Source of the DNA: Paracoccus pantotrophus
GTDB taxonomy: Bacteria; Pseudomonadota; Alphaproteobacteria; Rhodobacterales; Rhodobacteraceae
Direction of reading: 5' to 3'
Assembly: GCF_008824185.1 (NCBI RefSeq)
Contig: NZ_CP044426.1
Coordinates: 1,868,501 to 1,932,500, forward strand
DNA length: 64,000 bases
Of this stretch, positions 43,600-52,951 are shown piece by piece. The position numbers and the translations under genes are program-made. Below the pieces are notes generated by a model. It had not been told where the DNA came from, ran no database searches, and saw only the letters and a list, made by a program, of their open reading frames with translations. Position 1 is the stretch's first letter. Each line of letters begins with the position of its first letter.

Positions 43600-45654
43600 T
43601 CAGGCGGGATAGTTGCCGACTTCGACCGGGTCGGACGCGACCTGGGATTGGTTTTCGGAGCGCAGCCAGAACCGCGCACCGGAAGGCGGAATGGAGGCCG
43701 TCATCGTCACCTGCGAAGACTGGTCGAAGGACCATTTGACCAGCGTTGCGGAGCCGAAGGGCGCCCCGGACGCGGCGCGATAAAGCCCGGTGCGGTGGTA
43801 GTTCGCGCCGAGGTCTACCCTGAAGGTGACGATCAGGTTGTCTCCCGCGCTGCCGCTGGCGGATATGACGACAGGCTCATCCGGCGGGTTACCGTTGGCC
43901 ACGACGTCAACCCCGGTCACGACAACCGGGACGGACAGCATCTGCAGCTCGCGGCCACTGGACCCGTTGCTGTAGCGGCCGAAGAAGACCCGGAAATCGT
44001 ATTCGGACAGGTCGCCCAGTGGCATCGTCCTGAACGAAAACCCGTTTCCGGACGTGCCCTCGCTGATCATGTCGGTCCAGGACACCAGGCTCCCCGTCCG
44101 ACGATATTGCGCGATCAGCCGATCACCGCGTTGCGCCGCAAGCGTTCCCTCGATCCGGATATAAACCGGCCCGTCGTCGGTAATCAGGGTCACGCCGGAA
44201 ATCGCCACATCTCGCGTCGCGACGCCCCGGTCTATATCGGTGAGGATGGCCGGCGGTTCCCCCTCCTCGCTCGCCGTCCAATCGAATGACGCTGGCTCGG
44301 CCTCGATCAGATCGACCGTGATATTGCTCCCGTCGAAGGCCAGGCCGTCGATCCAGAACGGCACCGATGCCAGGCCCAGCCGCGGCAGGTTGACGGCCAC
44401 CACGCGCTCTCCGATCAGCCGCAGGCCAAAAGCCCTCAACTTGATGGACATGCGACGATCCGGGTTCATCCGTGCCAGCATTTGCTTGCAGACATGAGCG
44501 GCCTGACCGTGATGTTGCACCGCCAGCAGATCCACGCTTTTTGGCTGTCCCTCGCCCCAACGCGCGATCGCATCGGCATCGTCGACGGGATCGGCCGAGG
44601 TTTCCCGCCACCGCACCTGCGGCGCGACATAGGTCGGCACCAGGGTCGTCACCCGGTTGATGCGCTCGGTCCCGGCTCCATATTCCATTTCGACTATATG
44701 GCGCTCCTCGATGGTGATGCTCGGCGCCCGCCAGACGCCCGCTTCGACGGCGAGCTTGCCTTCCGGCGTGATCCAAGCCCGGCCGCCCATGGCATCCAGG
44801 AGCTTCTGCGCCGTATCCTTGATCGGATCGGACAGCGCGTAGCTGATGCCGGACTGGTAGCGGCTGCGCGTGCCGCCATCCGTCGGGACCAAGGCACTGC
44901 AATCGGTTCGGGCGATGGCGAGCAGACTCACATCGATGTCGGCTGGAGCCAAAGCGCCATAGACCGGGTTGGTCAGGATATCGGACAGGTGCACTGCTGG
45001 ATTGCGGCCATTGACGGTCGAGCCATCCAGAACCCAATAGGCACCTGCCCCATCGATCAGCGCCGAGACCTCTGGCTCGCCGCCGGAATAAACCTCGGCG
45101 ATATCCTCGCCGCCCACCGCATCGAAGGTGGCCAGGATCGTGCCGACGCCGCGCAGGCGATGCGCCTCGGTCCATTGCGAGGGGAAGGCTGCGCGAAGGT
45201 CGGCATAGTCGCCGCCGTCCCATTGATCGCCCTGGATGCCTTTCCGCCAGCGGAGACGGATATTGCCCTTGTTCCACGGTGCCGTGGTGACATAGCCGTT
45301 GGCATCGACCTCGACGGGCTCGCCGTCCAGATACCATTGCTGGACATTGCTCATCCCGCCTTGGGCTACCGCGAGCAGCTTGAACAGGCGGCGTTCACCG
45401 CCGACATAGGCCCAGTCCCAGAACATGACCGCGCCGCTGGACCGGACGCGGCCGAGATGCCGGATGCGCTGCGCATTGCTGGACCGCAACTCGGTTTGCA
45501 ACTCTTGCGGTCGAGGCCCTTTCGGAGCCATGATCTTGGCGACGGCCATGTTGATCGCGACGCCAACCGCGAACTTCAGCAGGGCCGCACCCACGGCGCC
45601 GGCCGCGCTGGCTCCCGTCCAGACGGCAGCGAGCCATCCTCCTACTGCTGGCAT
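43600..45654 (-). CDS. Tail tip attachment protein (host specificity J-like)
   Basis: A 684-aa protein. The N-terminal hydrophobic helix GALLKFAVGVAINMAVAKIM is common in phage tip proteins. The middle has QWYLDGEPVEVDANGYVTTA and NPVYGALAPADIDVSLLAIA, then a baseplate-hub-like region. C-terminal fibronectin-like beta domains include VYIRIEGTLAAQRGDRLIAQ. It lies between the DUF6950-like gene and the tail fibre, as in lambda-like and GTA-like tails. Confidence 0.85.
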   Translation of the reverse strand: MPAVGGWLAAVWTGASAAGAVGAALLKFAVGVAINMAVAKIMAPKGPRPQELQTELRSSNAQRIRHLGRVRSSGAVMFWDWAYVGGERRLFKLLAVAQGGMSNVQQWYLDGEPVEVDANGYVTTAPWNKGNIRLRWRKGIQGDQWDGGDYADLRAAFPSQWTEAHRLRGVGTILATFDAVGGEDIAEVYSGGEPEVSALIDGAGAYWVLDGSTVNGRNPAVHLSDILTNPVYGALAPADIDVSLLAIARTDCSALVPTDGGTRSRYQSGISYALSDPIKDTAQKLLDAMGGRAWITPEGKLAVEAGVWRAPSITIEERHIVEMEYGAGTERINRVTTLVPTYVAPQVRWRETSADPVDDADAIARWGEGQPKSVDLLAVQHHGQAAHVCKQMLARMNPDRRMSIKLRAFGLRLIGERVVAVNLPRLGLASVPFWIDGLAFDGSNITVDLIEAEPASFDWTASEEGEPPAILTDIDRGVATRDVAISGVTLITDDGPVYIRIEGTLAAQRGDRLIAQYRRTGSLVSWTDMISEGTSGNGFSFRTMPLGDLSEYDFRVFFGRYSNGSSGRELQMLSVPVVVTGVDVVANGNPPDEPVVISASGSAGDNLIVTFRVDLGANYHRTGLYRAASGAPFGSATLVKWSFDQSSQVTMTASIPPSGARFWLRSENQSQVASDPVEVGNYPA

Positions 45655-46026
45655 TCAATCACCCCAGATTGCGATTGCCCTGGCGCGCACCATGGCAACG
45701 CCGCGGGGCGTCCTGATCAGCCAATGGCTGCCGGACCAGATGGCAGAGACCTGACGGCCCCGGAATTCGATGACGCCGATATCGCCCTCGGCCGGGGCAT
45801 CCTTGCGCGGCAGCGGGATTTCCGGGCTGACCAGCGCGACCAGATCACCACCCACCAGCGCGTCGGCATCCTCCTCGCTGCGGCACCTGCCGCGATACCG
45901 GGCGGCGAAATCCACGCCCCAGCGCACCAGCCCCCAATCCGCGACCCAGAAGGTGCAGTTCTCGGCGGCCCAGTCCCAGGGCCGCGCGGCGGTGGCCCCG
46001 ACAAAGGCCGCTAGCCGATCAGCCAT
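45655..46026 (-). CDS. Tail assembly protein, DUF6950-like
   Basis: A 123-aa protein, MADRLAAFVGATAARPWDWA AENCTFWVADW. The cysteine after DWAAEN and the late SAIWSGSHWLIRT fit small phage proteins in the NlpC/P60-like position upstream of the tip protein. A catalytic triad is not clear. It overlaps the upstream gene by 16 nt. Start chosen to agree with the family-like N terminus. Confidence 0.65.
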   Translation of the reverse strand: MADRLAAFVGATAARPWDWAAENCTFWVADWGLVRWGVDFAARYRGRCRSEEDADALVGGDLVALVSPEIPLPRKDAPAEGDIGVIEFRGRQVSAIWSGSHWLIRTPRGVAMVRARAIAIWGD

Positions 46027-46577
46027 CCCTTGATCTTCTTGCCGACCAGAGAAGCCGCATACTGGCAACCGAGGTCGCCAGGGTGGCGGCGCTGCTGGTC
46101 GCGGTCGGTATATTCGCCGAGGGGCGTGTAATTCCGGGTGGCGGCGATGGTCTCGGCACGGATGCGGATTTCGGCCAGGCCGACATTCTCGCGCGGCTTC
46201 ACATCGACGATCCGGCCGACATGCATCACGATGGCATCGTCAGGGAAACCCCGCACCGCCCAGAGCTGGCGCACCAGCTTGTCCGACCATGAGGCCGGGT
46301 TGTTCAGCGCCTCATAGGCCAGGTCAGCGCCTTCCTTGTTTCCCACGTTCCAGACCGTGTAATAGGCCGGGTTGGCGTCGAATGGATTGGCCGACAGGCT
46401 GAGCGGGTCGGCGCCGATCCAGCCCATCGAGGGCTGCCAGATCTGGCCGGCAAAGGTCAGCGGCACCTCGGTTTCGTTAAGGTAATACTGCACCGACCCG
46501 AAATTGAGATGGAACAGTCGGACCAGCGGCACCACCTCGGGGTCGCTTTCGAGGAAAGCGGCAAGCTCTGGGCTCAT
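46011..46577 (-). CDS. Minor tail protein
   Basis: A 188-aa protein starting MSPELAAFLESDPEVVPLVR LFHLNFG. The C-terminal GEYTDRDQQRRHPGDLGCQY resembles the end of DUF2163/BR0599-like phage proteins. Its ATG overlaps the upstream stop (ATGA). Located between the distal tail genes, where lambda gpL-like proteins occur. Confidence 0.65.
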   Translation of the reverse strand: MSPELAAFLESDPEVVPLVRLFHLNFGSVQYYLNETEVPLTFAGQIWQPSMGWIGADPLSLSANPFDANPAYYTVWNVGNKEGADLAYEALNNPASWSDKLVRQLWAVRGFPDDAIVMHVGRIVDVKPRENVGLAEIRIRAETIAATRNYTPLGEYTDRDQQRRHPGDLGCQYAASLVGKKIKGWLIG

Positions 46578-47254
46578 CTGTCGAACGCCTCGATGAAGGA
46601 AATGGTGATGCTCTGGCCCCATTTGAGCATCTCACGGGTGCGCTGGCCCTGCATGTCGTCGACAAAGCGGCCGAAGAAGCGCGGCGGATTGGTGGTCAGG
46701 GCGGTTCCCGCAGCAATGGGGCGCCGGGCGGACGGCTCGAACTTTACCCATCCGGCAGAATTGCGTCGCACAACCCGGTAGAGGAAGCCATTGACCGAGA
46801 ACATGTCGCCGATGCGCAGGGAGGGCCGCACCGGGTTGGTCAGGTCCACATAAAGCTCATTGTCCCCGGCCGCGACCACAGCCGAGGTCAGCAGCGGTTG
46901 CGTGCCCGCTGCCGGGTCGGTGAAGCCGGTTCCGTCGCTGAACCATGTTCCATCGCTGAACGGGGTCTGCACGGGGCTCACGCGCGGGCCATATTTGTAG
47001 GGATCGCAGATGCAGAGGTTCGCCACGTTGTAGCGGCCGCGCATTTCCGAGACCAAGGCCTCCAGCTCCTTGACCCTGGTCCCGTCGAAATCCCGCGGGA
47101 TCGTGATATCCACCCGCCAGGCGCCCATGCTCGGCGCGAGAACCTGCGCGACGCCCGCGAGATTGGCGCCGGCGTCGCGCGAGGTCCACTGGATGAAATA
47201 GCTGACATCCATCGGCCGGGTCAGGCTGCACGGCCAGGCGATCACTTCGGGCAT
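46574..47254 (-). CDS. Phage tail protein, distal tail position
   Basis: A 226-aa protein with MDVSYFIQWTSRDAGANLAG, IPRDFDGTRVKELEALVSEM, and a cysteine pair in NLCICDPYKYGP. A beta-rich C-terminal half includes LRIGDMFSVNGFLYRVVRRN. It starts one base inside the tape measure stop and overlaps the next gene by 4 nt. Order fits a lambda gpM-like or distal tail protein; the family is not recognised with certainty. Confidence 0.65.
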   Translation of the reverse strand: MPEVIAWPCSLTRPMDVSYFIQWTSRDAGANLAGVAQVLAPSMGAWRVDITIPRDFDGTRVKELEALVSEMRGRYNVANLCICDPYKYGPRVSPVQTPFSDGTWFSDGTGFTDPAAGTQPLLTSAVVAAGDNELYVDLTNPVRPSLRIGDMFSVNGFLYRVVRRNSAGWVKFEPSARRPIAAGTALTTNPPRFFGRFVDDMQGQRTREMLKWGQSITISFIEAFDR

Positions 47255-49361
47255 CAGGTATACCGTTCGTTATAGCTGGGCATGTGCTTTTGCAGCATGG
47301 GCAGGAAATTCCTCTCGTATTCCTGCCGGGCTGCGGCCATGGTCGTCGCCAGCTCGGCCTGCGTCACACCGGGCGCGATGCTGATGTTCGGAGCGAAGGT
47401 GGCGTTGACTGATCCCCCCCTTTCGTAGCGCCCCGCAACGCCGCCTGCGCCTGCGCGACGTTCAGAACAGCGCCGTTGACCGACGGCACGAACAGCTCCG
47501 GGCCCTTCTCGCCTACGCCATAGACGCTGCCAGCCTGAACGCCGCCGCCATTGGCGCGGAAGCCGCTGATGCCGCGTAGCGCGCTGGAAAGCGCATCGCT
47601 GCCGACGACCTGCTGCCCGCCGCCGAAAAAGGACTGGACAAGACCGCCCCAAAACCCACCACCGCCGCCGAACTGCCCCATCAGCGCATTGCGGATGCCG
47701 CTGTTGATGATGTCCGCCGCGATCTGCTTGAAAACCTGCGCCAGACCGTCGCGAAGGCTTTCGCCAGCCACCAGCGCGCCTGCGAAGGCGTCGGCGATGC
47801 CGTCAACGGCCTGGTCGAACTGTTCCTGCGCAAGCTCCGCCTTTTCTAGCTCGGCCGTCAGATGCCCGACCTGCGCCGCCTGCGCCTCGATGCGCGCGTT
47901 CATCTCGTCGTTGACCGGGATGCCCGCTTTCTTCGCGGCGTCCAGCATCGCCCAGCGGGCCTCGGCCGTCGCGACCTCCCGATTGGATTTGCCCAGCAGT
48001 TCGATCTGGCGCTCAAGCTGCTGAATGTCGCGGGCCGCCGATTCGAAGATATCGACCGGCTCTTTGCCGCGGCCACCGCCTCCGCGCTTGCGACCGCCGC
48101 CACTGCGCCGGGCCGCTGCCCGCTCTGCGGCCTTAGCGGCTTCTTCCTGGGCTTTTACCTGTGCCTGCCATTGACGGTCAAAATCCGTCTGCTGCGGAAT
48201 GTTCATGCCGCCAGCAGTCGCCGTCAGCACCCGCCCCGACGACGCAGAGAACGGGTCCAGCGCGCCGACGCCACCAAGCCCGGCCGCTTTGTTTTGCGCC
48301 GCAATCGCTGCCCCGACCGCCGCCGCCGCCCGGCCAGCCGCAGCCGCCGCACCGTCCATATTCGCTGCAAGGTTCGCCGCCGCTGCCGCCCATGTATCGG
48401 TTGCAACCGCGCCAGCCTCTGCCGCGCCCGTGGCATCAGCGGCGGCCTTGTGCGCGTCACCATAACCAGCTGCCAGGTCGTTCGTCTGTCGGATCAAGTC
48501 GTCAACCGCCACGCCCTGCTCGAGCAGGGATGCGCGGTTAGCCTCCAGCCAGTCATGCACTGCCAGCCAGGCCTGCGCCTGCTGCTCCGGCCCCTGCGCG
48601 CTGGAAACCCCATCCATCAGGTTCTGGTATTGCAGGGCCTGCGCTGCCGTGAACCCGAATTGCTGCTCAAGATCACGCAACAGGCGGATATATTCATCGT
48701 GGCTGATGACCCCGGCATCAACCGCCTGTTTCAGGCTATCAAACCGGGTCACCATGTCAGTGAGGTCAGCCGTGGCGCCGATAGCCTTCTCAATCGAGGC
48801 GCCCATAGCCTCCAGCTCCTGCCGAGCAATCGCCAGCTGGTTCTGGAACACGCGCCCCATCTCATCCGCGAGGGCGCCATACTTTTCGATCAGCTGATCT
48901 ATTGGCATGGCCGCGTTTTGCTGGGCCTCTCGAAGTATTTCCAAGCCCTCGACCAGCCCCTTGACGGCCTTGTCCAGATCGACGGCTTCTTCCTCCATGT
49001 TGATCAGCGAGGCGACGAATGGGATGCCCAAGCCGGCCACCAAGCCAAGAGCCGCTCCAAGCGCACCGAAGCCGCCGAGAAGCTGCGGCATCTGCTGGGC
49101 CAGCGCGCGGGATGCTGACGTGCCGCCCTGGATTTGCACGATCACGTCTTGCAGCTGGAACGAGACGTTCTGCAACTGACCTCGGACCTGATTCGACATT
49201 CCAGAGGTCGATCTGGCGATGCCCGAGTTGGATTTCACAAACGCTTGCTCTGCGGTCTTTGCCGACTTGATCGCGCGCGCCTCGATCCGGGCCAGTTGCT
49301 GCAAGAACTTCTGTTCGGTCAACCCGATAGGAAGTTCAAGACCCGCCTCAGCTTCTGCCAT
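47254..49361 (-). CDS. Tape measure protein with a G-tract frameshift near the 3' end
   Basis: Length-determining protein of the siphovirus tail. The zero frame codes for 665 aa from MAEAEAGLELPIGLTEQKFL to a stop at 47364. A hydrophobic span (GGFGALGAALGLVAGLGIPF) and long alanine-rich helices are typical. After GATKGG the expected C terminus is in the -1 frame: SVNATFAPNISIAPGVTQAE ... MLQKHMPSYNERYT, ending at 47254. The switch lies at AAAGGGGGGG (about 47413-47422 on the minus strand). Eight instead of seven G would give one 702-aa protein. Either a real mutation, a sequencing error or a slippage site. Confidence 0.85.
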
Positions 49362-49934
49362 CGTTCCACCTCTCACCTAGAGCGCAGAGCGCGTCGTATT
49401 CATCGTCGGTCAGCGGATCTCCGCTGTGGGTATGTCCGCTGCCCTGCGCCCGGTTCCAGCCATCCACGCAAGCCGAGAACTCCCAGAAGGTCATTTCCTT
49501 GACTTGGGACGGCGTGAAGTTGAGCGCGGCGCCGGTGCCGTAGATGCGGGAGAAGCGGATTCTTCCATCGCCGCCCCCGCCTCGCCCTCCCCCACCGGGT
49601 CGTGCTCCTTACCGGCGAAAGCACGTGAAAGGATCGTGAACGCCAGCAGGTTGAGTTCCGAAATATCCGAGTCCTCGACGGCCTGCTTGATCTTCCGGTC
49701 GGCTTTCTGCCGGTCCATGCCCGCGCCGATCAGGCCGAGGCGCAAGCACGCCATCACCTCGCGAACCTTGACCGGGGAATAGGCCAAGCTGCCGCGCTGA
49801 ACTCCCTGCGACAGCCGATAGCGCAGGTCCAGCGCCCCGGCCTCGGTCAGATCGTCCAATGCCTCAAGCTCGCCGATGCGGAGAAGGAATTCGTCCTCCC
49901 CGCTTGACCAGTTCGCCACGAACGGCTCTGCCAT
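49348..49934 (-). CDS. Tail assembly chaperone GT fusion made by -1 frameshift
   Basis: The zero-frame product (49491-49934, 147 aa) starts MAEPFVANWSSGEDEFLLRI and is the gpG-type chaperone. The -1 frame continues with FSRIYGTGAALNFTPSQVKE, then MTFWEFSACVDGWNRAQG and DDEYDALCAL, to 49348. TFWEFSACVDGW is typical of the T part of siphovirus chaperones. A -1 shift gives 195 aa, in phase. GGG-rich codons (G GGG GAG, G GGG GCG) near 49575-49600 are candidate slip sites. Position between tail tube and tape measure is the classic one for G/GT. Confidence 0.75.
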
Positions 49935-50389
49935 CAGGAAGCCCCTGCCTCATGGAAGGTCAGTTCGCCGTCAGAGACGACGGAAACCGTGGTCTGCGCC
50001 TTGTTGCCACGCTCTCCGGTCACTTCGAACCCGGTCACATGAACCTTGCCCTGCCAGTAGCGGCCATTGGTCGCGTCGTCAGGTTTGCCGATGTAGATGC
50101 GGGCGTTGACGCTCTCGGCCGTGTTGAACGCTGTCCACCATTCGTCCACCGCCTCCGCAGCGAGAATGCCCGAACCGTTGCCGCTGAAATCGAGACTTTC
50201 GACGCCGCGTTCGATCCAGGACGGCAGTTCGGGATCATCACAATCGGGCACGTTGACCTCGGTCGTGTTCTTCGTGAACGAAACCGTGTGATTGGTCAGG
50301 CCGCAGGGGCGCAGATAGGTGCCGGGAACAGTTGCGCTCTCAAGGAAGATTGCAACCGTGCTGCCAACATAAGTCGTTGGTTTTGCCAT
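49934..50389 (-). CDS. Major tail tube protein
   Basis: A 151-aa protein, MAKPTTYVGSTVAIFLESAT, TVSFTKNTTEVNVPDCDDPE, ending GELTFHEAGAS. The pattern of a beta-sandwich with NVPDCDDP and GRYWQGKVHVTGFEVTGERG matches siphovirus/GTA tail tube subunits. ATG 50389 follows GGAG. The stop shares one base with the chaperone start. Confidence 0.85.
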   Translation of the reverse strand: MAKPTTYVGSTVAIFLESATVPGTYLRPCGLTNHTVSFTKNTTEVNVPDCDDPELPSWIERGVESLDFSGNGSGILAAEAVDEWWTAFNTAESVNARIYIGKPDDATNGRYWQGKVHVTGFEVTGERGNKAQTTVSVVSDGELTFHEAGAS

Positions 50390-50526
50390 GATAGGCTCCA
50401 TTTGATGATTGCCCTGCCCACGGGCGCGTGATGGGCGGCCGGGATCAATCCCGGATTTCCTCGATGCGGTCGCCCGCCCTCTCGCGGCAGGATCGCGTCA
50501 GACCAGCATGAACCTCACCGGCACGA

Positions 50527-50543
50527 AACGTCATGATGACGTT
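50527..50543. promoter_or_regulatory. Perfect palindrome AACGTCATGATGACGTT
   Basis: Eight-base arms AACGTCAT/ATGACGTT around a central G. It lies in the gap between the tail tube gene (minus strand, start 50389) and the plus-strand accessory gene (start 50633). It could be an operator for either. Confidence 0.5.
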
Positions 50544-50632
50544 GGATTTTGGCATCCACTCGAAGTCCCGAAGGACGCGCCATTTTCTTTGTTTCGGCAT
50601 CGCGGTATCCTGCGGCACCCATGGAGGATGCC

Positions 50633-50926
50633 TTGCATAAGTCCGTTCAAATTCTGATTGCCGCTGCCTGCGTCGTAATCATTGCCGCTGGATCAATCTG
50701 GCTAATAGATCGAAAGAAGCAGGCCGATGCCGAGACGGCCAAAGTCGAAGCGATGTTCTCTGCCCTTGAGCGGAAGAATGAAGCCCGGCGCAAAGCCGAG
50801 GCTGACGCATGCCGAGCCGATCTGGACGCCTATGACAACGGCAGCATCATCGCTTTTGTCCAACGCGCCAAAGGCGGCGACATGCTCGCCGAAGTGAAAA
50901 AATGCCGGGATCTGGTTAACCGCTGA
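50633..50926 (+). CDS. Plus-strand membrane-anchored accessory protein
   Basis: A 97-aa protein with TTG start; GGAGG lies 5 nt before it, which is a better fit than the in-frame ATG at 50621 that overlaps the site. One N-terminal span (VQILIAAACVVIIAAGSIWL) is followed by a charged coiled-coil region AETAKVEAMFSALERKNEAR and a C-terminal domain with two cysteines (DACRADL, KKCRDL). It faces the tail operon and overlaps the end of the gp10-like gene by 11 bp. A lysogenic conversion gene is likely; function unknown. Confidence 0.65.
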   Translation: MHKSVQILIAAACVVIIAAGSIWLIDRKKQADAETAKVEAMFSALERKNEARRKAEADACRADLDAYDNGSIIAFVQRAKGGDMLAEVKKCRDLVNR

Positions 50927-51329
50927 CCCATGCTTTGCGAACGGCCCGGGTGATTGCCGAACGGACACGGGTCCGGTTCGCTCGCCAAGCCGGATTGAAA
51001 TACGGGCTGGCTGGCATGTTCTTGGTGCCGTGTTCTTGCAATTTCGCGTTCTGGAACCGACCGCCGCTTTCATTCGTGACGATAGTCGTCTCGTCCCCCG
51101 CCTTAACCACCACGCCCAGAAAACCTCTTTCGCCGCGACTGGTCGTAACTGAACTGGCATCCTCAACGCGAATGGACCGGATCAGCGCGCCATCCTCACG
51201 CGGCGCCAGGTATCGCATGGCAGAAGCCACCTGCTCACCGCCGACGCGGGCTTGGGCCTTGGCCGCCGCCGCCACCTTTGCAGCCTTGCGCCTGAACATA
51301 GCCTGAACTTCGGGAATGCCGTTAACCAT
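50916..51329 (-). CDS. HK97 gp10-like tail completion protein
   Basis: A 137-aa protein, MVNGIPEVQAMFRRKAAKVA, then AMRYLAPREDGALIRSIRVE, and a C-terminal EHGTKNMPASPYFNPAWRAN. The EHGT plus PxPFxxPA block is the family signature of HK97-gp10-like head-tail joining proteins. It follows the DUF3168-like gene with an 8-nt overlap. Confidence 0.88.
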   Translation of the reverse strand: MVNGIPEVQAMFRRKAAKVAAAAKAQARVGGEQVASAMRYLAPREDGALIRSIRVEDASSVTTSRGERGFLGVVVKAGDETTIVTNESGGRFQNAKLQEHGTKNMPASPYFNPAWRANRTRVRSAITRAVRKAWVSG

Positions 51330-51714
51330 CGCTTTCTACCATCGCCTCGACCTGCACCACGCCATGCACCGACACGCCGTCGGGATCGTCCATGACGCGA
51401 ACCAGCGTCACGCGCAGCGGGTGCATGGTCAGCGCATCGGTGTCGGCCCAGCCATGCAGGGCGGCTTTCACCTGGCCAACGATCTTCCCGACCTCGGCCT
51501 TGCTGGTCATGCTGTGATAGATGCCGATCTGGACGGTCCAGTCCTCGGCCTCGATGCATTCCGCATCCGCCGCCACGCCATAGAAGGTGTCGAAAGCGGC
51601 ATAGGGCGTCTCATCGCCCTCGGTGGCGCGATCGAAAACGCGACCTCCCAAGGCTGGCACCTGGACGATCAGCCGGGCGCGGATCGCCTGGATCAATGGC
51701 TCGATATCGATCAT
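51322..51714 (-). CDS. DUF3168 tail terminator-like protein
   Basis: A 130-aa protein, MIDIEPLIQAIRARLIVQVP, with PYAAFDTFYG, WTVQIGIYHSMTSKAEVGKI and the C-terminal VHGVVQVEAMVESDG. This matches the DUF3168/tail terminator family. ATG 51714 has GGAG 8 nt upstream and overlaps the upstream stop (ATGA). Confidence 0.85.
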   Translation of the reverse strand: MIDIEPLIQAIRARLIVQVPALGGRVFDRATEGDETPYAAFDTFYGVAADAECIEAEDWTVQIGIYHSMTSKAEVGKIVGQVKAALHGWADTDALTMHPLRVTLVRVMDDPDGVSVHGVVQVEAMVESDG

Positions 51715-52040
51715 CCGACGCACTCCGCCAGCATTTCGAGGAAAGCCCGATCCTGCGTTTCCCGCGGATCTTCCTTCACGTCATAAGTCCGGCCGTCGAT
51801 GACGACCCGCCATTCCGACGTGATCCGCCGTGATCCGGCAAAGGCCCGCACGGTAACGATGGCTGGGCTTTTCGAGACCAGCCGCGCCTGCATGACGCTC
51901 TCTCCGCCCCGCAAATGCCGGACGGTCGCCCAGATCGTGAACTGATGATCATAGCGCTGGATGCGCTTGCCGTTGGCGTCGGTCTCCTTGAACGGCGCGC
52001 TGAACGCGGCCCGCTTGGTCAGAGCACCCGCGCGGATCAT
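51711..52040 (-). CDS. Phage head closure (head-tail adaptor) protein
   Basis: A 109-aa protein with MIRAGALTKRAAFSAPFKET, FTIWATVRHLRGGESVMQAR and RVVIDGRTYDVKEDPRETQD, the SPP1 gp16-like head closure pattern. Overlaps its upstream neighbour by 4 nt. Confidence 0.88.
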   Translation of the reverse strand: MIRAGALTKRAAFSAPFKETDANGKRIQRYDHQFTIWATVRHLRGGESVMQARLVSKSPAIVTVRAFAGSRRITSEWRVVIDGRTYDVKEDPRETQDRAFLEMLAECVG

Positions 52041-52405
52041 GGGGTGCCGACCTGCGGCTCCGGCACCGGGTGAAACACCCGATACCCGGAAAGCAACGCG
52101 CGAACGGTCACCGGCGGCACGGCATCATCCGAGGTGCCGCCCTCGCCGCCGCGATCCTCGTACATTCGCTCAGCCAGCATCTTGACGGCCACCGTGATCG
52201 CCTCGTCCGCGACGATCTGATAGCGATCATAGCCCGGCGCGCCCGGCGCCGGCAAATCGACCGCCGAGGCATAAATGGGCCGCCCGATCCAGTTCCGCAC
52301 CTGAAGTTCGGCAGCCCGGCCGAACGCAGCGATGATCGAATCCTCCTCGGTATCCGCTGGATCGACCCGTAGGTGCAGCTTCAGATCGGGCAGAGCAACG
52401 ATCAT
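52037..52405 (-). CDS. Head-tail connector, HK97 gp6-like
   Basis: A 122-aa helical connector. MIVALPDLKLHLRVDPADTE EDSIIAAF is the family N terminus; ELQVRNWIGRPIYASAVDLP and ADEAITVAVKMLAERMYEDR follow. It stacks under the portal in related phages. Overlaps by 4 nt on both sides. Confidence 0.88.
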   Translation of the reverse strand: MIVALPDLKLHLRVDPADTEEDSIIAAFGRAAELQVRNWIGRPIYASAVDLPAPGAPGYDRYQIVADEAITVAVKMLAERMYEDRGGEGGTSDDAVPPVTVRALLSGYRVFHPVPEPQVGTP

Positions 52406-52887
52406 TTCGAGCCCTTGCCCTTCGGGGCGTCCTTGGCCTCGGTCGCCGCATCCTCGGCAGCAGCGGCGGAAGCCACCGTCGTCTGATCCAGATCGGCATT
52501 CGCCTTCTCCCGCGCATCGAGTTCGGCCTGACGCTGTTTCAAAGAGGCTTCCAGATCGTGCAGGCGCTTGGCATCCGCCTCGAGCTGCGTGGCACGTTCC
52601 TCGAGCAGCTTCTCCCGCGCATCGAGCTCGAGACCGGCCGTAGCGCTTTCGATTGGCTGGGGCGCCTCGGGCAAGGGCGCGAAACCCGGCGTGACGCCGA
52701 CCGTCTCGACCTTCAGGTATTCCTCCTGCGCCTTGGTGGCGGCCGCAATATCCTCGGCGCGGGCCGGGACGAAACGCTTGGTGGCCAGCAGCTTTTTCGC
52801 CGCATCGTCGTCAACCTCGACGATGCCGCCGGCCTTGACCCGGCCATAGGCGCCGATCGAGCCGCGGAGCGCTTTCAACTTCGGCAT
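52402..52887 (-). CDS. Prophage protein with coiled coil, between capsid and connector genes
   Basis: A 161-aa protein. The N-terminal ~45 residues (MPKLKALRGSIGAYGRVKAG GIVEVDDDAAKKLL) look like small capsid-adjacent proteins of phages; residues ~80-135 form a heptad-rich helix (REKLLEERATQLEADAKRLH DLEASLKQRQ). The C terminus is lysine/alanine rich. No exact family. Start chosen at MPKLKAL; an upstream frame is shadow sequence. Confidence 0.65.
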   Translation of the reverse strand: MPKLKALRGSIGAYGRVKAGGIVEVDDDAAKKLLATKRFVPARAEDIAAATKAQEEYLKVETVGVTPGFAPLPEAPQPIESATAGLELDAREKLLEERATQLEADAKRLHDLEASLKQRQAELDAREKANADLDQTTVASAAAAEDAATEAKDAPKGKGSK

Positions 52888-52951
52888 GTCCGTATTCCTT
52901 TCGTGAAGGGAGTTGCGGCGGGCGCAGACGATGCCGCGCCCGCAACCATGA

